From Pseudomonas tritici (GTDB taxonomy: Bacteria; Pseudomonadota; Gammaproteobacteria; Pseudomonadales; Pseudomonadaceae): a stretch of DNA of 64,000 bases. This document shows, in pieces, positions 9,075 to 18,482 of this stretch. The stretch covers positions 3,162,001 to 3,226,000 of the forward strand of contig NZ_CP077084.1 of NCBI RefSeq assembly GCF_014268275.3, in the 5' to 3' direction. The translations under genes were made by a program, and so were the position numbers. Position 1 is the first letter of the stretch, and every line of letters starts with the position of its first letter. The notes under the pieces are model-generated. The model was not told the origin of the DNA, did no database searches, and saw nothing but the letters and a program-made list of their open reading frames with translations.

Positions 9075-12000
9075 TGCTGTGTCTCCAGCTTCAAGGCCTT
9101 GGCCGCTTTGCGCGCTTCCTGGCGCTCCACATAGCGACGGATCAGTACGTAGAACACTGGCGTCAGCAACAGACCGAAGAAGGTCACACCGATCATCCCG
9201 GAGAACACCGCCACGCCCATTGCGTGACGCATCTCGGCACCTGCACCGCTGGACAACACCAGTGGCACCACACCCATGATGAAAGCGAACGAGGTCATCA
9301 GGATCGGCCGCAGACGCAGGCGGCAGGCTTCCAGCACCGCAGCGAGCGGGTCGAGGCCTTCTGCCTGTTTATCCTTGGCGAACTCGACGATCAGAATCGC
9401 GTTCTTACACGCCAGGCCTACCAATACGATCAGGCCGATCTGGGTGAAGATGTTGTTGTCGCCACCCGAGATGATCACCCCGGTAATGGCCGACAGCAGC
9501 GTCATTGGTACGATCAGGATCACCGCCAGCGGCAGGCTCCAGCTTTCGTATTGAGCGGCGAGTACCAGGAACGCCAGCAGCACGCAGAGCGGGAACACGA
9601 ACAGTGCGGTGTTGCCCGAAAGGATTTGCTGATACGTCAGGTCGGTCCACTCATAGGTCATGCCGTTGGGCAGTTCGTCTTTCAGCAGTTTTTCAATCGC
9701 AGCTTCTGCCTGGCCCGAGCTGTAGCCCGGTGCAGCGTTGCCGTTGATTTCAGCCGTGATAAAGCCGTTGTAGTGCATCACGCGGTCCGGGCCCGAGGTG
9801 TCGCTTACCTTGATGAAGGTCGCCAACGGGATCATCTCGCCTTTGTTGTTGCGCACTTTCAGCTGGCCGATCTGGTCTTCATCCAGGCGGAACTGTTGTT
9901 CAGCCTGCACGTTGACCTGGTAGGTGCGACCGAAGCGGTTGAAGTCGTTGGCATACAACGAACCCAGGTAGATCTGCAGGGTGTCGAAGATGTCGCTGAT
10001 CGCCACGCCGTGGGTCTTGGCCTTTTCACGGTCGATAGCCGCATCGACCTGGGGCACGTTGACCGTGTAGCTGGTGAACAGGCCGAACAGCTCCGGCGTG
10101 GTGCGGCTCTTGGTGATGATGTTCTGCACTTCTTTGTACAGCTCGTCGTAACCCAGGTTGCCACGGTCTTCGATCTGCAGGCGGAAGCCACCAATCGTAC
10201 CCAGGCCCTGTACCGGCGGCGGTGGGAAGATCGCCATGTAGGCTTCCTGGATGTCGCTGTATTTACCGTTCAACGCGCCGGCAATCGCACCGGCGGACAT
10301 GCTCGGGTCTTTACGTTCGTCGAACGGTTTCAAGGTCACGAACACGATGCCGCTGTTCGGGCTGTTGGTGAAACCGTTGATCGACAGGCCCGGGAAGGCC
10401 ACGGCGGCCTCCACACCCGGTTGTTTCAGCGCGATGTCAGACATGCGCTTGATCACGTCTTCAGTGCGGTCCAGGCTCGCGGCGTCCGGCAATTGGGCGA
10501 AGGCGACCAAGTATTGCTTGTCCTGGGCCGGTACGAAACCGGTCGGGGTGTGGGCAAAACCGAACCAGGTCAGCACCATCAAGCCGGCATACAGGAACAG
10601 CGCGATACCGCTACCGCGAATCACCCGGCGTACGGTGCCGACGTAGCCGTGGCTGGCTTTGTCAAAGAAGCGGTTGAACGGTTTGAACAACCAGCCGCCG
10701 AACAGCTTGTCGAGAACCTTCGAGAAACGATCCTTTGGCGCGTCATGGCTGCGCAGCAACACGGCGGCCAGGGCTGGGGACAAGGTCAGCGAGTTGAAGG
10801 CCGAGATCACCGTCGAGATCGCAATGGTCAAGGCGAACTGTTTATAGAACTGCCCGGTCAAGCCGCTGATGAATGCCGCCGGAATGAACACCGCACACAG
10901 CACCAACGCGGTGGCAACAATCGGGCCGGTCACTTCGCTCATGGCTTTTTCAGTCGCCGCAAACGGTTCCAGGCCAAGCTCAATGTTGCGCTCGACGTTT
11001 TCCACCACCACGATGGCGTCGTCCACCACGATACCGATGGCCAATACCAGGCCGAACAGCGACAACGCGTTGAGCGAGAAGCCAAACAGGTGCATTACCG
11101 CAAACGTACCGATCAACGATACCGGCACCGCCACCAAAGGAATGATCGACGCGCGCCAGGTCTGCAGGAACAGGATCACTACCAAGACAACCAGGATCAG
11201 CGCTTCGAACAGGGTGTGCACCACCGCTTCGATGGAGCCGCGCACAAAGATGGTCGGGTCATAGACGATGCTGTAGTCCATCCCTTGCGGGAAGCTCTTT
11301 TTCAGCTCGTCCATTTTGCCGCGCACTTCGTTGGAAATCTCGATGGCGTTGGAGCCAGGGCGCTGGAAGATCGGGATCGCCACGGCCGGTTGGTTGTTGA
11401 GCAACGAGCGCAGGGCGTATTGGCTGGAGCCCAGCTCGATCCGTGCGATGTCTTTGAGGCGGGTGATTTCACCGTTGTCGCCTGAGCGAATCACGATGTT
11501 TTCGAACTCTTCCTCCGTCACCAGGCGACCTTGGGTGTTCACCGACAACTGGAAGGCGGTGGCAGTCGGCGCGGGTTGCGCACCCAGGGCACCGGCAGCC
11601 ACTTGACGGTTCTGCTCACGGATCGCGGTCACCACATCGGTGGCGGTCAGGTTGCGCGAAGCGGTCTTGTTCGGGTCCAGCCACACACGCAGGGAGTAAT
11701 CGCCCATGCCGAACAGTTGCACGTCACCCACACCGCCCAGACGCGCCAGCTCATCCTTCACATTGAGCAACGCGTAGTTGGACAGGTAGAGCATGTCGTA
11801 GCGCTGATCCGGGGAGGTCAAGTGCACCACCATGGTCAGGTCGGGGGAGGCCTTGTCCACGGTAATACCGATGCGCGTCACTTCCTCAGGCAGTTTCGGC
11901 TGAGTCCGCGTCACACGGTTTTGCACTTGCACCTGCGCGTTGTCCAGGTCGGTGCCCAGGGCGAAGGTGATGGTCAGGGTCAGCTTGCCGTCGGCGGTCG

Positions 12001-12250
12001 ACTGCGAGGACATGTACAGCATGTTCTCGACGCCGGTGATCGCCTGCTCCAGCGGAGCGGCGACGGTTTCACCGATGACCTTGGGGTTGGCGCCCGGGAA
12101 GTTGGCGCGGACCACCACAGTCGGCGGCACCACTTCCGGGTATTCGCTGATCGGCAATTGGAACAGCGAGATCGCACCGGCGATCAGGATCAACAGCGAG
12201 AGCACTGCTGCGAAGATCGGCCGCGAAATGAAGAACTTGGAAAAATTCAT
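9071..12250 (-). CDS. mexF: RND multidrug efflux transporter MexF
   Basis: This is a 1059-residue inner-membrane RND proton antiporter that exports chloramphenicol, fluoroquinolones, trimethoprim and quorum-sensing precursors in P. aeruginosa. The N-terminus MNFSKFFISRPIFAAVLSLL and long stretches of the porter domain read as MexF. Twelve membrane helices are expected; the TM4 motif GIVVDDAIVVVENVERN carries the paired aspartates of the proton relay. The two large periplasmic loops are intact and I see no frameshift. It follows mexE by 15 nt and overlaps oprN by 4 nt. Confidence 0.96.
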   Translation of the reverse strand: MNFSKFFISRPIFAAVLSLLILIAGAISLFQLPISEYPEVVPPTVVVRANFPGANPKVIGETVAAPLEQAITGVENMLYMSSQSTADGKLTLTITFALGTDLDNAQVQVQNRVTRTQPKLPEEVTRIGITVDKASPDLTMVVHLTSPDQRYDMLYLSNYALLNVKDELARLGGVGDVQLFGMGDYSLRVWLDPNKTASRNLTATDVVTAIREQNRQVAAGALGAQPAPTATAFQLSVNTQGRLVTEEEFENIVIRSGDNGEITRLKDIARIELGSSQYALRSLLNNQPAVAIPIFQRPGSNAIEISNEVRGKMDELKKSFPQGMDYSIVYDPTIFVRGSIEAVVHTLFEALILVVLVVILFLQTWRASIIPLVAVPVSLIGTFAVMHLFGFSLNALSLFGLVLAIGIVVDDAIVVVENVERNIELGLEPFAATEKAMSEVTGPIVATALVLCAVFIPAAFISGLTGQFYKQFALTIAISTVISAFNSLTLSPALAAVLLRSHDAPKDRFSKVLDKLFGGWLFKPFNRFFDKASHGYVGTVRRVIRGSGIALFLYAGLMVLTWFGFAHTPTGFVPAQDKQYLVAFAQLPDAASLDRTEDVIKRMSDIALKQPGVEAAVAFPGLSINGFTNSPNSGIVFVTLKPFDERKDPSMSAGAIAGALNGKYSDIQEAYMAIFPPPPVQGLGTIGGFRLQIEDRGNLGYDELYKEVQNIITKSRTTPELFGLFTSYTVNVPQVDAAIDREKAKTHGVAISDIFDTLQIYLGSLYANDFNRFGRTYQVNVQAEQQFRLDEDQIGQLKVRNNKGEMIPLATFIKVSDTSGPDRVMHYNGFITAEINGNAAPGYSSGQAEAAIEKLLKDELPNGMTYEWTDLTYQQILSGNTALFVFPLCVLLAFLVLAAQYESWSLPLAVILIVPMTLLSAITGVIISGGDNNIFTQIGLIVLVGLACKNAILIVEFAKDKQAEGLDPLAAVLEACRLRLRPILMTSFAFIMGVVPLVLSSGAGAEMRHAMGVAVFSGMIGVTFFGLLLTPVFYVLIRRYVERQEARKAAKALKLETQQ

Positions 12251-12265
12251 CTTGAGTCGTATCCC

Positions 12266-13504
12266 TTAACCGCGTGGAGTCGCGCTGGCAAGTTTGGGCG
12301 CGGCTTTATCCGGCGCCACTTGTTCCAGGTTGCTGGCTTCAAGCGCTTGTCGTTGTTTGGCCAAGGCGGCGAGGGTTTCCTGGCTGGCCATCGGAATGGT
12401 TTCCGGGGCCACCGGCGACCCTGGGCGCACGCGCTGCAGGCCCTTGACGATAATGGTGTCGTCCTTGTTCAGGCCGCTGCGCACGATGCGCAAACCTTCG
12501 ATCTTCGGCCCCAGTTCCACCGAGCGATAGGCCGGCTTGTCGCCTTCCATCACCAGCACGAATTTCTTGCCCAGGTCGGTGCCGACGGCTTCGTCAGTGA
12601 TCAACACGGCAGAGTAGGTGCCGCTGCCGACCAGTTTCAGGCGTGCATACAGGCCGGGGGTGTATTCGCCCTTGCTGTTATCGAACACAGCGCGACCACG
12701 GATGGTGCCGGTGGCCGGGTTGACCTGGTTGTCGACGAAGTTCATCTGGCCCAAGTGCGGGTTGCCGGTTTCGTTGGACAGGCCCAGGTACACCGGCGTG
12801 GTTGCACCACGGCGGCCTTGGCGAGCCAGCTCGGTGTACTTGAGGAACACGCGCTCATCGGCGTCGAAGTAGGCGTAGACCTTGTCGGTGGAGACCACGC
12901 TGGTCAGCGCGGTGGTGTCAGCGGTCACCAGGTTGCCGGCAGTGATTTCGGCACGGCTGACGCGGCCGCTGATCGGCGAGGTCACACGGGTAAAGCTCAG
13001 GTTCAGCTTGGCCAGGTCCAACTGCGCCTGGATCCCGGCGACGGCCGCGCGGGCTTCCTGGGCAGCGGTGGTGCGCGAGTCGGCCAGTTCGGCGGAAATC
13101 GCATTACTCTGGCGCAGGCGCTCGCCACGTTGCGCTTCGTTATCGCTGCGGGTGGCGGCGGCGCGGGTTTGTTGCAACTGGGCTTCAAGGCGGCGCACTT
13201 CAGCCTGGAACGGACGCGGGTCGATCTGGAACAGCAGGTCGCCTTTCTTGACCAAAGCGCCTTCGGTGAAAGCGACTTGGTCAATCTGGCCAGAGACCCG
13301 TGGACGAATCTGCACGATTTCTGGGGCTTCCAGGCGACCGGTGAATTCATCCCACTCGTTGACTGGTTGTTCCAGCACCTTCGCCACGCTGACTTTGGCA
13401 GCAGGCATGGCGGCCGCTTGTTCCGGGGTCTTGCCGCACGCGCTCATCACCACTACGGCCAAAATCGCCAAGGGGAAGCGCAAATGTTTGAGTGACTGTT
13501 CCAT
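12266..13504 (-). CDS. mexE: Periplasmic adaptor (membrane fusion protein) MexE
   Basis: This is a 412-residue HlyD/AcrA-type adaptor linking MexF to OprN. The start MEQSLKHLRFPLAILAVVVMSAC has a lipobox-like end with C23. Lipoyl half-domains flank a helical hairpin (about residues 90-150), with conserved RPRVSGQI and SGRVSRAEI segments. I chose the ATG at 13504 because it reproduces the known MexE N-terminus; a longer reading from 13543 adds 13 unrelated residues. It is the first gene of the operon. A MexT-type nod box lies 77 nt upstream. In P. aeruginosa mexT is immediately upstream; here that place is taken by accessory DNA and mexT lies 36 kb away. Confidence 0.95.
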   Translation of the reverse strand: MEQSLKHLRFPLAILAVVVMSACGKTPEQAAAMPAAKVSVAKVLEQPVNEWDEFTGRLEAPEIVQIRPRVSGQIDQVAFTEGALVKKGDLLFQIDPRPFQAEVRRLEAQLQQTRAAATRSDNEAQRGERLRQSNAISAELADSRTTAAQEARAAVAGIQAQLDLAKLNLSFTRVTSPISGRVSRAEITAGNLVTADTTALTSVVSTDKVYAYFDADERVFLKYTELARQGRRGATTPVYLGLSNETGNPHLGQMNFVDNQVNPATGTIRGRAVFDNSKGEYTPGLYARLKLVGSGTYSAVLITDEAVGTDLGKKFVLVMEGDKPAYRSVELGPKIEGLRIVRSGLNKDDTIIVKGLQRVRPGSPVAPETIPMASQETLAALAKQRQALEASNLEQVAPDKAAPKLASATPRG

Positions 13505-13580
13505 GAGGTGCATCCGCCAATGTATTTGAGATGGGCGGATCATGCGCGGCGATGTGCTATGTCACGAATCGAATGAAGCA

Positions 13581-13604
13581 AAGGTAACTATCATTCGGAA
13601 TGAT
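13581..13604 (-). promoter_or_regulatory. Candidate MexT-binding nod box upstream of mexE
   Basis: Read on the minus strand the site is ATCA-N5-AATGAT-N4-ACCTT, which fits the spacing of the MexT consensus ATCA(N5)GTCGAT(N4)ACYAT as I recall it, with the ATCA, the GAT and the ACC matching. Part of it is a perfect 17-bp palindrome, TATCATTC-G-GAATGATA (13589-13605). It ends 76 nt before the mexE start codon. A similarly spaced site lies before mexS, which strengthens the call. Confidence 0.65.
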
Positions 13605-13766
13605 ATAAGCGCGAGTTTAGCCCTCTAGCATGGGGCTTTCGTTAGGGAGCTATCAATGGCCGTGATAGCAAAGGTCTTTTACGGGAGCTGCAAGGAAGGT
13701 TGCCACTAAGCGGATGACGTTGTGTGTCACTGCACATTGACGGCATGACCCTGAATGGCTACCCGG

Positions 13767-14291
13767 CTAGCGTGCCCGGGCGACCTCAGCCCGAATGTAA
13801 GTACGAAACACATGGTCCCACAGCGGCGAAGACACGCCGAAGTTCTTCTCGATACCCTGGCGATGGTGCAGATCATGATTGGCCACGAGCCCTGGAATAA
13901 AGGCATAGGCCCAGTGCTGCGGGCGGTGCATCACGTAGTGGACCGAGATGTAATAGAGGTAGCCCACCACGGCGCCGATAAAGGCCGACGTCAGCTCGGT
14001 GTACCAGGCGAACAGCAGTAGCGCGGCAAAGGTGGAGCTGGTTTTCCAGCTGGACACACCGATAAAGGCGAGCACATCGACATGGTGGGTCCAATGCTCG
14101 CGGCGGTACAGCGAGTGGAATAGGAAGCGGTGTGCCGAGTACTCCACCAGCGTCCATACCAACAGGCCCACGAGCGCCAGGCCGAGGTCAAAGGGAGCGA
14201 GGCAGAGGGCGAGGATGACGAAGAGGGGGACGGTGAAAAAGTCGAGGTAATAAGCGACTGAAGACATCAGCCATTTATTTGAAGCAGCCAT
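13767..14291 (-). CDS. Fatty acid hydroxylase / sterol desaturase family membrane protein
   Basis: This is a 174-residue integral membrane di-iron protein. Histidine clusters typical of the fatty acid hydroxylase superfamily are visible: HRFLFH, WTHHVD, HYVMHRPQH and HDLHH. Three or four hydrophobic segments alternate with them. I chose the ATG at 14291 because the upstream reading to 14420 adds 43 residues without hydrophobic or conserved character. The substrate is unknown. It is downstream of and co-oriented with the TetR regulator, 121 nt away, so co-transcription is possible but not certain. Confidence 0.78.
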   Translation of the reverse strand: MAASNKWLMSSVAYYLDFFTVPLFVILALCLAPFDLGLALVGLLVWTLVEYSAHRFLFHSLYRREHWTHHVDVLAFIGVSSWKTSSTFAALLLFAWYTELTSAFIGAVVGYLYYISVHYVMHRPQHWAYAFIPGLVANHDLHHRQGIEKNFGVSSPLWDHVFRTYIRAEVARAR

Positions 14292-14412
14292 GTGCAGAAT
14301 ATCCCTGTAGTGCCCGATGGTCGGGGGCGCGATTCTGGGTGATCGCGCCGTCGCCGACAACTGTTTCACACGGCACTGCGACACACGTCTCAGGCTGCGG
14401 TTGCTGTGACGT

Positions 14413-14997
14413 TCAGTCAATCAATTCACGGGTGTCATCTGGCGTCAACGACGCGAAGATTGCTTCGCGACAAACCTGCAGAATCTCATCAGCCAGCGGC
14501 GAGTCGTCAGGGCAGGCGCGCGACATGACGATGGCGCCCAATGCATGCGCCATTGTGGCGAGGCGCTTTGCCCGAGCCTCGGCAGAGTCCGCACTGTCGG
14601 ACTTGCCTCGTAACGCTGCTAATTGAGCCTCGATGCCAGCAGCAAATGTGGCCCGCACGTCGTCCTCTTTGCGCGCCGCATCCCCGCACAACGCCGCAAT
14701 CGTGCAGCCGGTGGCGCGGTTGTCGCGATGCTCACGAGAGAGATACACCTTCAAGAATTCGGACGCTGAACCCTCAGCCGTCAATGCGGTGGACTGCATC
14801 AAGCCGCAAGTGGCCGATTCTGCCATCAGATCGGCTTTGGACCGGAAGTGCTTGTAAAAGCCTCCCTGGGTAAAGCCCGCCGCCGACATCAGATCGGCAA
14901 TACCGACGCCGTCATAACCGCGCTCGCGAAAAAGCGCGGAGGCGGTTTCAACGATGTGCGCCCGGTTGGCCTGTGCTTGCTGTTTAGTGACCTTCAT
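14413..14997 (-). CDS. TetR/AcrR-family transcriptional repressor
   Basis: This is a 194-residue regulator. The N-terminal helix-turn-helix reads ETASALFRERGYDGVGIADLMSAAGF then TQGGFYKHFRSKADL, the standard TetR DNA-binding domain; the C-terminal part is the ligand/dimer domain of the YcdC/AcuR type. ATG at 14997 gives the normal TetR start (MKVTKQQAQANRAHIV). It is divergent from the SDR gene at 15190, and a near-perfect 20-bp palindrome in the shared promoter region (15045-15064) is its likely operator. The SDR and the following quinone oxidoreductase are thus its probable targets. Confidence 0.9.
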   Translation of the reverse strand: MKVTKQQAQANRAHIVETASALFRERGYDGVGIADLMSAAGFTQGGFYKHFRSKADLMAESATCGLMQSTALTAEGSASEFLKVYLSREHRDNRATGCTIAALCGDAARKEDDVRATFAAGIEAQLAALRGKSDSADSAEARAKRLATMAHALGAIVMSRACPDDSPLADEILQVCREAIFASLTPDDTRELID

Positions 14998-15044
14998 CGA
15001 ATACCCAACAACGTTTTGTTCAAGTGTGAGTGCTTCATCATACA

Positions 15045-15064
15045 TTGATGTTGATCGACATCAA
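15045..15064. promoter_or_regulatory. Palindrome, probable TetR operator
   Basis: TTGATGT and ACATCAA arms flank TGATCG, giving 18 of 20 symmetric positions. It lies in the divergent promoter region between the TetR gene and the SDR gene, 48 nt from the TetR start. The size fits TetR-family operators. Confidence 0.65.
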
Positions 15065-15189
15065 ACTGTTGACATTTTAGATTATGTCCGTAATCATAAG
15101 TGCGTTCCAACAGCAGAATCCTTGAATCTGCGGCTGAAGCTCACACCGTTTCAGCCCGTGCCAAAAACCCTTATGAAGGAATTCATCGC

Positions 15190-15978
15190 ATGACAACGCC
15201 TGCTACTGTGCTGATCACTGGCGCCTCCTCCGGGATTGGCGCCACCTACGCCGAACGCTTTGCTCGTCGTGGCCACGACCTGGTGCTTGTTGCACGTGAC
15301 AAGGCACGCCTTGAGACCCTGGCCGAACGTCTACGTAAAGACACCGGCGTGGCGGTCGACGTGCTGCAAGCCGACCTGACCCGTAGCGCTGATCTCACCG
15401 CCGTCGAAACCCGCCTGCGCGTCGACTCCCGTATCGGCATTCTGATCAACAATGCCGGCCTGGCTCAGTCCGGCAGTATGGTCCAGCAAAGCACCGAGGC
15501 GATCGAAGGGCTTATCTCACTGAACATCACCGCGGTGACACGCCTTGCAGCAGCAGTCGCGCCACGCTTCGCGCAGGCCGGTACAGGCTCGATCGTCAAT
15601 CTTGGATCAGTGGTGGGGTTCGCACCCGAGTTCGGCATGACGATTTATGGCGCCACCAAGGCTTACGTGCTGTTCCTGTCCCAAGGCCTGAACGTGGAGT
15701 TGTCGCCCAAAGGCGTGTATGTGCAGGCCGTGCTGCCAGCGGCAACCCGCACCGAAATCTGGGAGCGCGCCGGGATCGACCTCAACACGCTTTCCGACGT
15801 CATGGATGTTGAAGAGCTGGTAGACGCTGCATTGGTCGGCTTTGACCGTCGCGAGCTCGTCACTGTTCCGCCACTGCACGCGGCGGGTCGTTGGGATGCG
15901 CTGGATCAGGCGCGCCAAGGGTTGTTGAGCGACATTCGCCAAGCCCATGCCGCCGAGCGTTATCAAGCGCAAGCCTGA
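15190..15978 (+). CDS. Short-chain dehydrogenase/reductase (SDR)
   Basis: This is a 262-residue classical SDR: the Rossmann glycine motif TGASSGIGATYAERFARRG is at about residues 10-28, NNAG at about 87-90, and the catalytic YGATK (Y-x-x-x-K) at about 154-158. It is a cytosolic NAD(P)H-dependent oxidoreductase of unknown substrate. The start at 15190 has a good AAGGA site; a reading from 15100 would run through the operator region. The stop is 29 nt before the quinone oxidoreductase gene, so the two form an operon opposite the TetR regulator. Confidence 0.9.
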   Translation: MTTPATVLITGASSGIGATYAERFARRGHDLVLVARDKARLETLAERLRKDTGVAVDVLQADLTRSADLTAVETRLRVDSRIGILINNAGLAQSGSMVQQSTEAIEGLISLNITAVTRLAAAVAPRFAQAGTGSIVNLGSVVGFAPEFGMTIYGATKAYVLFLSQGLNVELSPKGVYVQAVLPAATRTEIWERAGIDLNTLSDVMDVEELVDAALVGFDRRELVTVPPLHAAGRWDALDQARQGLLSDIRQAHAAERYQAQA

Positions 15979-16007
15979 TATCCATCCCTCTACGGAATCA
16001 CAGCACC

Positions 16008-17009
16008 ATGAAAGCGCTCACCTTCAAACGCTATGGCAAATCTCCAGGCATCGAATTTGCCCAAGTGCCTCGTCCAGTGTTGAAACCCAACGAAATGCTG
16101 GTCGACGTGCATGCCGCAGCCGTTAACCCGGTCGACAACATGATCACCGCAGGGGTGTTCAAGCCGGTCTTGAAGTTCCAATTGCCGGCCGTCATGGGCA
16201 GCGACCTGGCCGGCGTGGTGGCCGAGGTGGGGAGCAATGTGACCCGCTTCAAGGTGGGCGATGCCGTGTTTGCCAATGTGTTCGACCTGGGCACCGGCTC
16301 AATCGCTGAATATGTGGCGGTGCCCGAGGCTGTCGCTGCGCCAAAGCCTGCCAACCTGGACTTTGTGCAAGCCGCTTCGATTCCGATGGTCGGGCTCACC
16401 TCGTGGCAAGCCCTGAAAGAGCGCGCCGATCTGCAACCCGGCCAGAAAGTCTTCATTCCTGCGGGTTCCGGCGGCATTGGGACGTTTGCGATCCAGCTGG
16501 CCAAGTACCTCGGTGCCAAGGTGGCAACCAACACCAGTACCGCCAATGTCCAGATGGTCGGCATCCTGGGCGCCGATGAGGTGATCGATTACAAGCAGCA
16601 AGCGTTCGAGAACGTGCTGCACGGCTATGACCTGGTGCTCGGTACGATCAGAGGAGATGCCATCGAGAAGGCCGTCGAGATCCTCAAGCTTGGCGGCAAG
16701 ATCATTTCCCTCGTCGGGCCGTTGGATAAAGCGTTTGCTCGCGCTCGTCGGTTGAATATCTTTCTGGAGTTTGTCTTCGGATTAATGAGTCGCAAGATCG
16801 TGCGGCTGGCGAGAAAAAACGGCGTGGCGTATTCCTTTCTGTTTGCGCGTCCTGAAGGCGTCCAACTGACTGAAATTGGCAAACTGCTTGAGTCGGGCCA
16901 AATCCAGCCGGTGATCGACAAGGTGTTTGCGTTCGAGCAGGCCAAGGAAGCGCTCGACTATCTGGCACAAGGCCGTGCCAAAGGCAAAGTGGTGATCAAG
17001 ATCAAATGA
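16008..17009 (+). CDS. NADP-dependent oxidoreductase, zinc-type alcohol dehydrogenase/quinone oxidoreductase (MDR) family
   Basis: This is a 333-residue medium-chain dehydrogenase/reductase. GroES-like N-terminal half (MKALTFKRYGKSPGIEFAQVPRP...), then the Rossmann motif AGSGGIGTFAIQLAKYLGAKV at about residues 147-168. The usual zinc-ligand cysteines are absent, so it is of the zinc-free quinone oxidoreductase/enoyl reductase type. It likely reduces an electrophilic carbonyl or quinone. It follows the SDR gene closely in the same operon. ATG at 16008 gives the family start. Confidence 0.88.
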   Translation: MKALTFKRYGKSPGIEFAQVPRPVLKPNEMLVDVHAAAVNPVDNMITAGVFKPVLKFQLPAVMGSDLAGVVAEVGSNVTRFKVGDAVFANVFDLGTGSIAEYVAVPEAVAAPKPANLDFVQAASIPMVGLTSWQALKERADLQPGQKVFIPAGSGGIGTFAIQLAKYLGAKVATNTSTANVQMVGILGADEVIDYKQQAFENVLHGYDLVLGTIRGDAIEKAVEILKLGGKIISLVGPLDKAFARARRLNIFLEFVFGLMSRKIVRLARKNGVAYSFLFARPEGVQLTEIGKLLESGQIQPVIDKVFAFEQAKEALDYLAQGRAKGKVVIKIK

Positions 17010-17018
17010 AACGGAACA

Positions 17019-17951
17019 TCATCTGCCGGGCGAGGGCGGGGCAATCTGCGGTACATGCTCTGCCATCAACTCCATCACCCAGTCCATGAACACCCTTAAC
17101 TTGCGGCTTACATGGCGGTTCGGCGTGTAGGCGATGTGCAGCGGCATCGGCGCGATGGTCCAGTCTTCGAACAGCCGGACCAGTTCGCCATTCGCCACGG
17201 GTTGCATCGCCATGTAGTGCGGCAGCCATAGCACGCCCAGCCCGGCCTGGCCGGCGGCCAGGTAGGCATTGCCATCGTCGACTGTCAGCGCGTGCCGGCC
17301 GTGCACTACCACGGTTTCTTCTGTGCGTCGCAGCGTGTAGGGCAGCGCCTTGCCGGTACGCGCCTGGCGATAACCGACGACACGGTGCGTACCTTCCTGC
17401 AATTCTCGCGGGTGAGCGGGCGTGCCATGCAGTGCCAGGTAACCGGGCGCCGCGTACACGCCCAGCGGCAAGTCCGCGATGTGCCGTGCCACTAGCGAAA
17501 TATCGGTGATTTCTCCACCGCGAATCACGCAATCAACGCTGTCATCGATCAGGCTGATATTCCGGTCGCTTACGCCCAGGTCCAGCTGGATATCCGGGTA
17601 GTGCTCATGAAACGCCGGCAAGGCCGGGATCAGGATCAAACGGGCCAGTGGGCTGGGCACGTCGACCCGCAGGCGTCCGCGCGGCGCGGCTGCGGCCCCG
17701 GACAGCGCGGTGTCGGCATCATCCAGGGCGGCCAACAGTAATTGCACCCGCTCGTAGTAGGCGAGGCCATCAGCGGTGACTTTTACCGTGCGTGTGGTGC
17801 GGTTGAGCAGCTTCACGCGCAAACGCGCTTCCAATTGTTGGATCAACTGGGTGACGGTGGTTTTACTCATGTGCAAGGTGCGGGCGGCGCGGGTGAAGCT
17901 GCCTGTCTCTACCACTCGCGCAAAGGCTTGCATGGCGTCGAAACGGTCCAT
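17019..17951 (-). CDS. LysR-family transcriptional regulator
   Basis: This is a 310-residue LTTR. The winged HTH is at residues 1-60 (MDRFDAMQAFARVVETGSFTRAARTLHMSKTTVTQ), followed by the substrate-binding domain. Family members of this type (CrgA/DsdC-like subgroup) often regulate a divergent neighbour. Here that neighbour is the RidA-family gene at 18069, with 117 nt between the start codons. It is convergent with the oxidoreductase gene, whose stop is only 9 nt away. The inducer is unknown. Confidence 0.9.
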   Translation of the reverse strand: MDRFDAMQAFARVVETGSFTRAARTLHMSKTTVTQLIQQLEARLRVKLLNRTTRTVKVTADGLAYYERVQLLLAALDDADTALSGAAAAPRGRLRVDVPSPLARLILIPALPAFHEHYPDIQLDLGVSDRNISLIDDSVDCVIRGGEITDISLVARHIADLPLGVYAAPGYLALHGTPAHPRELQEGTHRVVGYRQARTGKALPYTLRRTEETVVVHGRHALTVDDGNAYLAAGQAGLGVLWLPHYMAMQPVANGELVRLFEDWTIAPMPLHIAYTPNRHVSRKLRVFMDWVMELMAEHVPQIAPPSPGR

Positions 17952-18068
17952 GGACGCTCCAGATTGTTTGGGAATCGCAAACAGTGATGGCCAGCATTGC
18001 TGGTTTATCCGCCCTGGGCAAGCGCCCTACAGTGTTGATGTCGCTGACCAACCACTGGAGTTTTGCTG

Positions 18069-18464
18069 ATGAACACTCGAGACGCAGTATTTCCCGCCGC
18101 ACGCCAGGACCTTTACGAGCGCAATCGTTACTCGGCTGCGGTGCGCAGTAATGGCCTGCTGTTTGTTTCAGGACAAGTCGGCAGCCGTGAAGACGGATCG
18201 CCCGAACCGGAGCTCAAGGCTCAGGTTCACCGTGCCTTCAACAATCTCAATGCCGTATTGGCTGCTGCCGGTTGCACCTTTGATGATGTGCAGGACGTGA
18301 CCGTCTTCATGGTCGATCCGCAAAAAATCTTCGAAGACGTATGGGAAGTGGTACCGCATTACTGGGGGCAAGCGCCTTTTCCAACGATCACGGCGGTCGG
18401 CGTGACCTGGCTGTATGGTTTTGATTTCGAGATCAAGGTCGTTGCGCGGTTGCCGCAGGCCTGA
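18069..18464 (+). CDS. RidA/YjgF/YER057c/UK114-family protein
   Basis: This is a 131-residue RidA-family protein. The family deaminates reactive enamine/imine intermediates or acts in related catabolic steps. The segments GLLFVSGQVG (about residues 29-38) and AAGCTFDDVQDVTVFM (about 76-91) are typical. ATG at 18069 is preferred, with GGAG 8 nt upstream; the in-frame TTG at 18063 is unlikely. It is divergent from a LysR regulator and is probably its target. A second, distinct RidA paralogue is at 33660. Confidence 0.88.
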   Translation: MNTRDAVFPAARQDLYERNRYSAAVRSNGLLFVSGQVGSREDGSPEPELKAQVHRAFNNLNAVLAAAGCTFDDVQDVTVFMVDPQKIFEDVWEVVPHYWGQAPFPTITAVGVTWLYGFDFEIKVVARLPQA

Positions 18465-18482
18465 AGCTGCGGCCGATAGCCC

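Noticed and set aside
9074..11485. 803-codon open frame on the plus strand
   Set aside because: Antisense to mexF; its composition (rich in Arg, Gln, His) is that of a shadow frame.
11531..13495. 654-codon open frame on the plus strand
   Set aside because: Antisense to mexF and mexE; no recognisable domain.
13581..13605. Fur box upstream of mexE
   Set aside because: The palindrome has the reversed half-site order (TATCATT...AATGATA) and fits a LysR nod box better; no iron gene follows.
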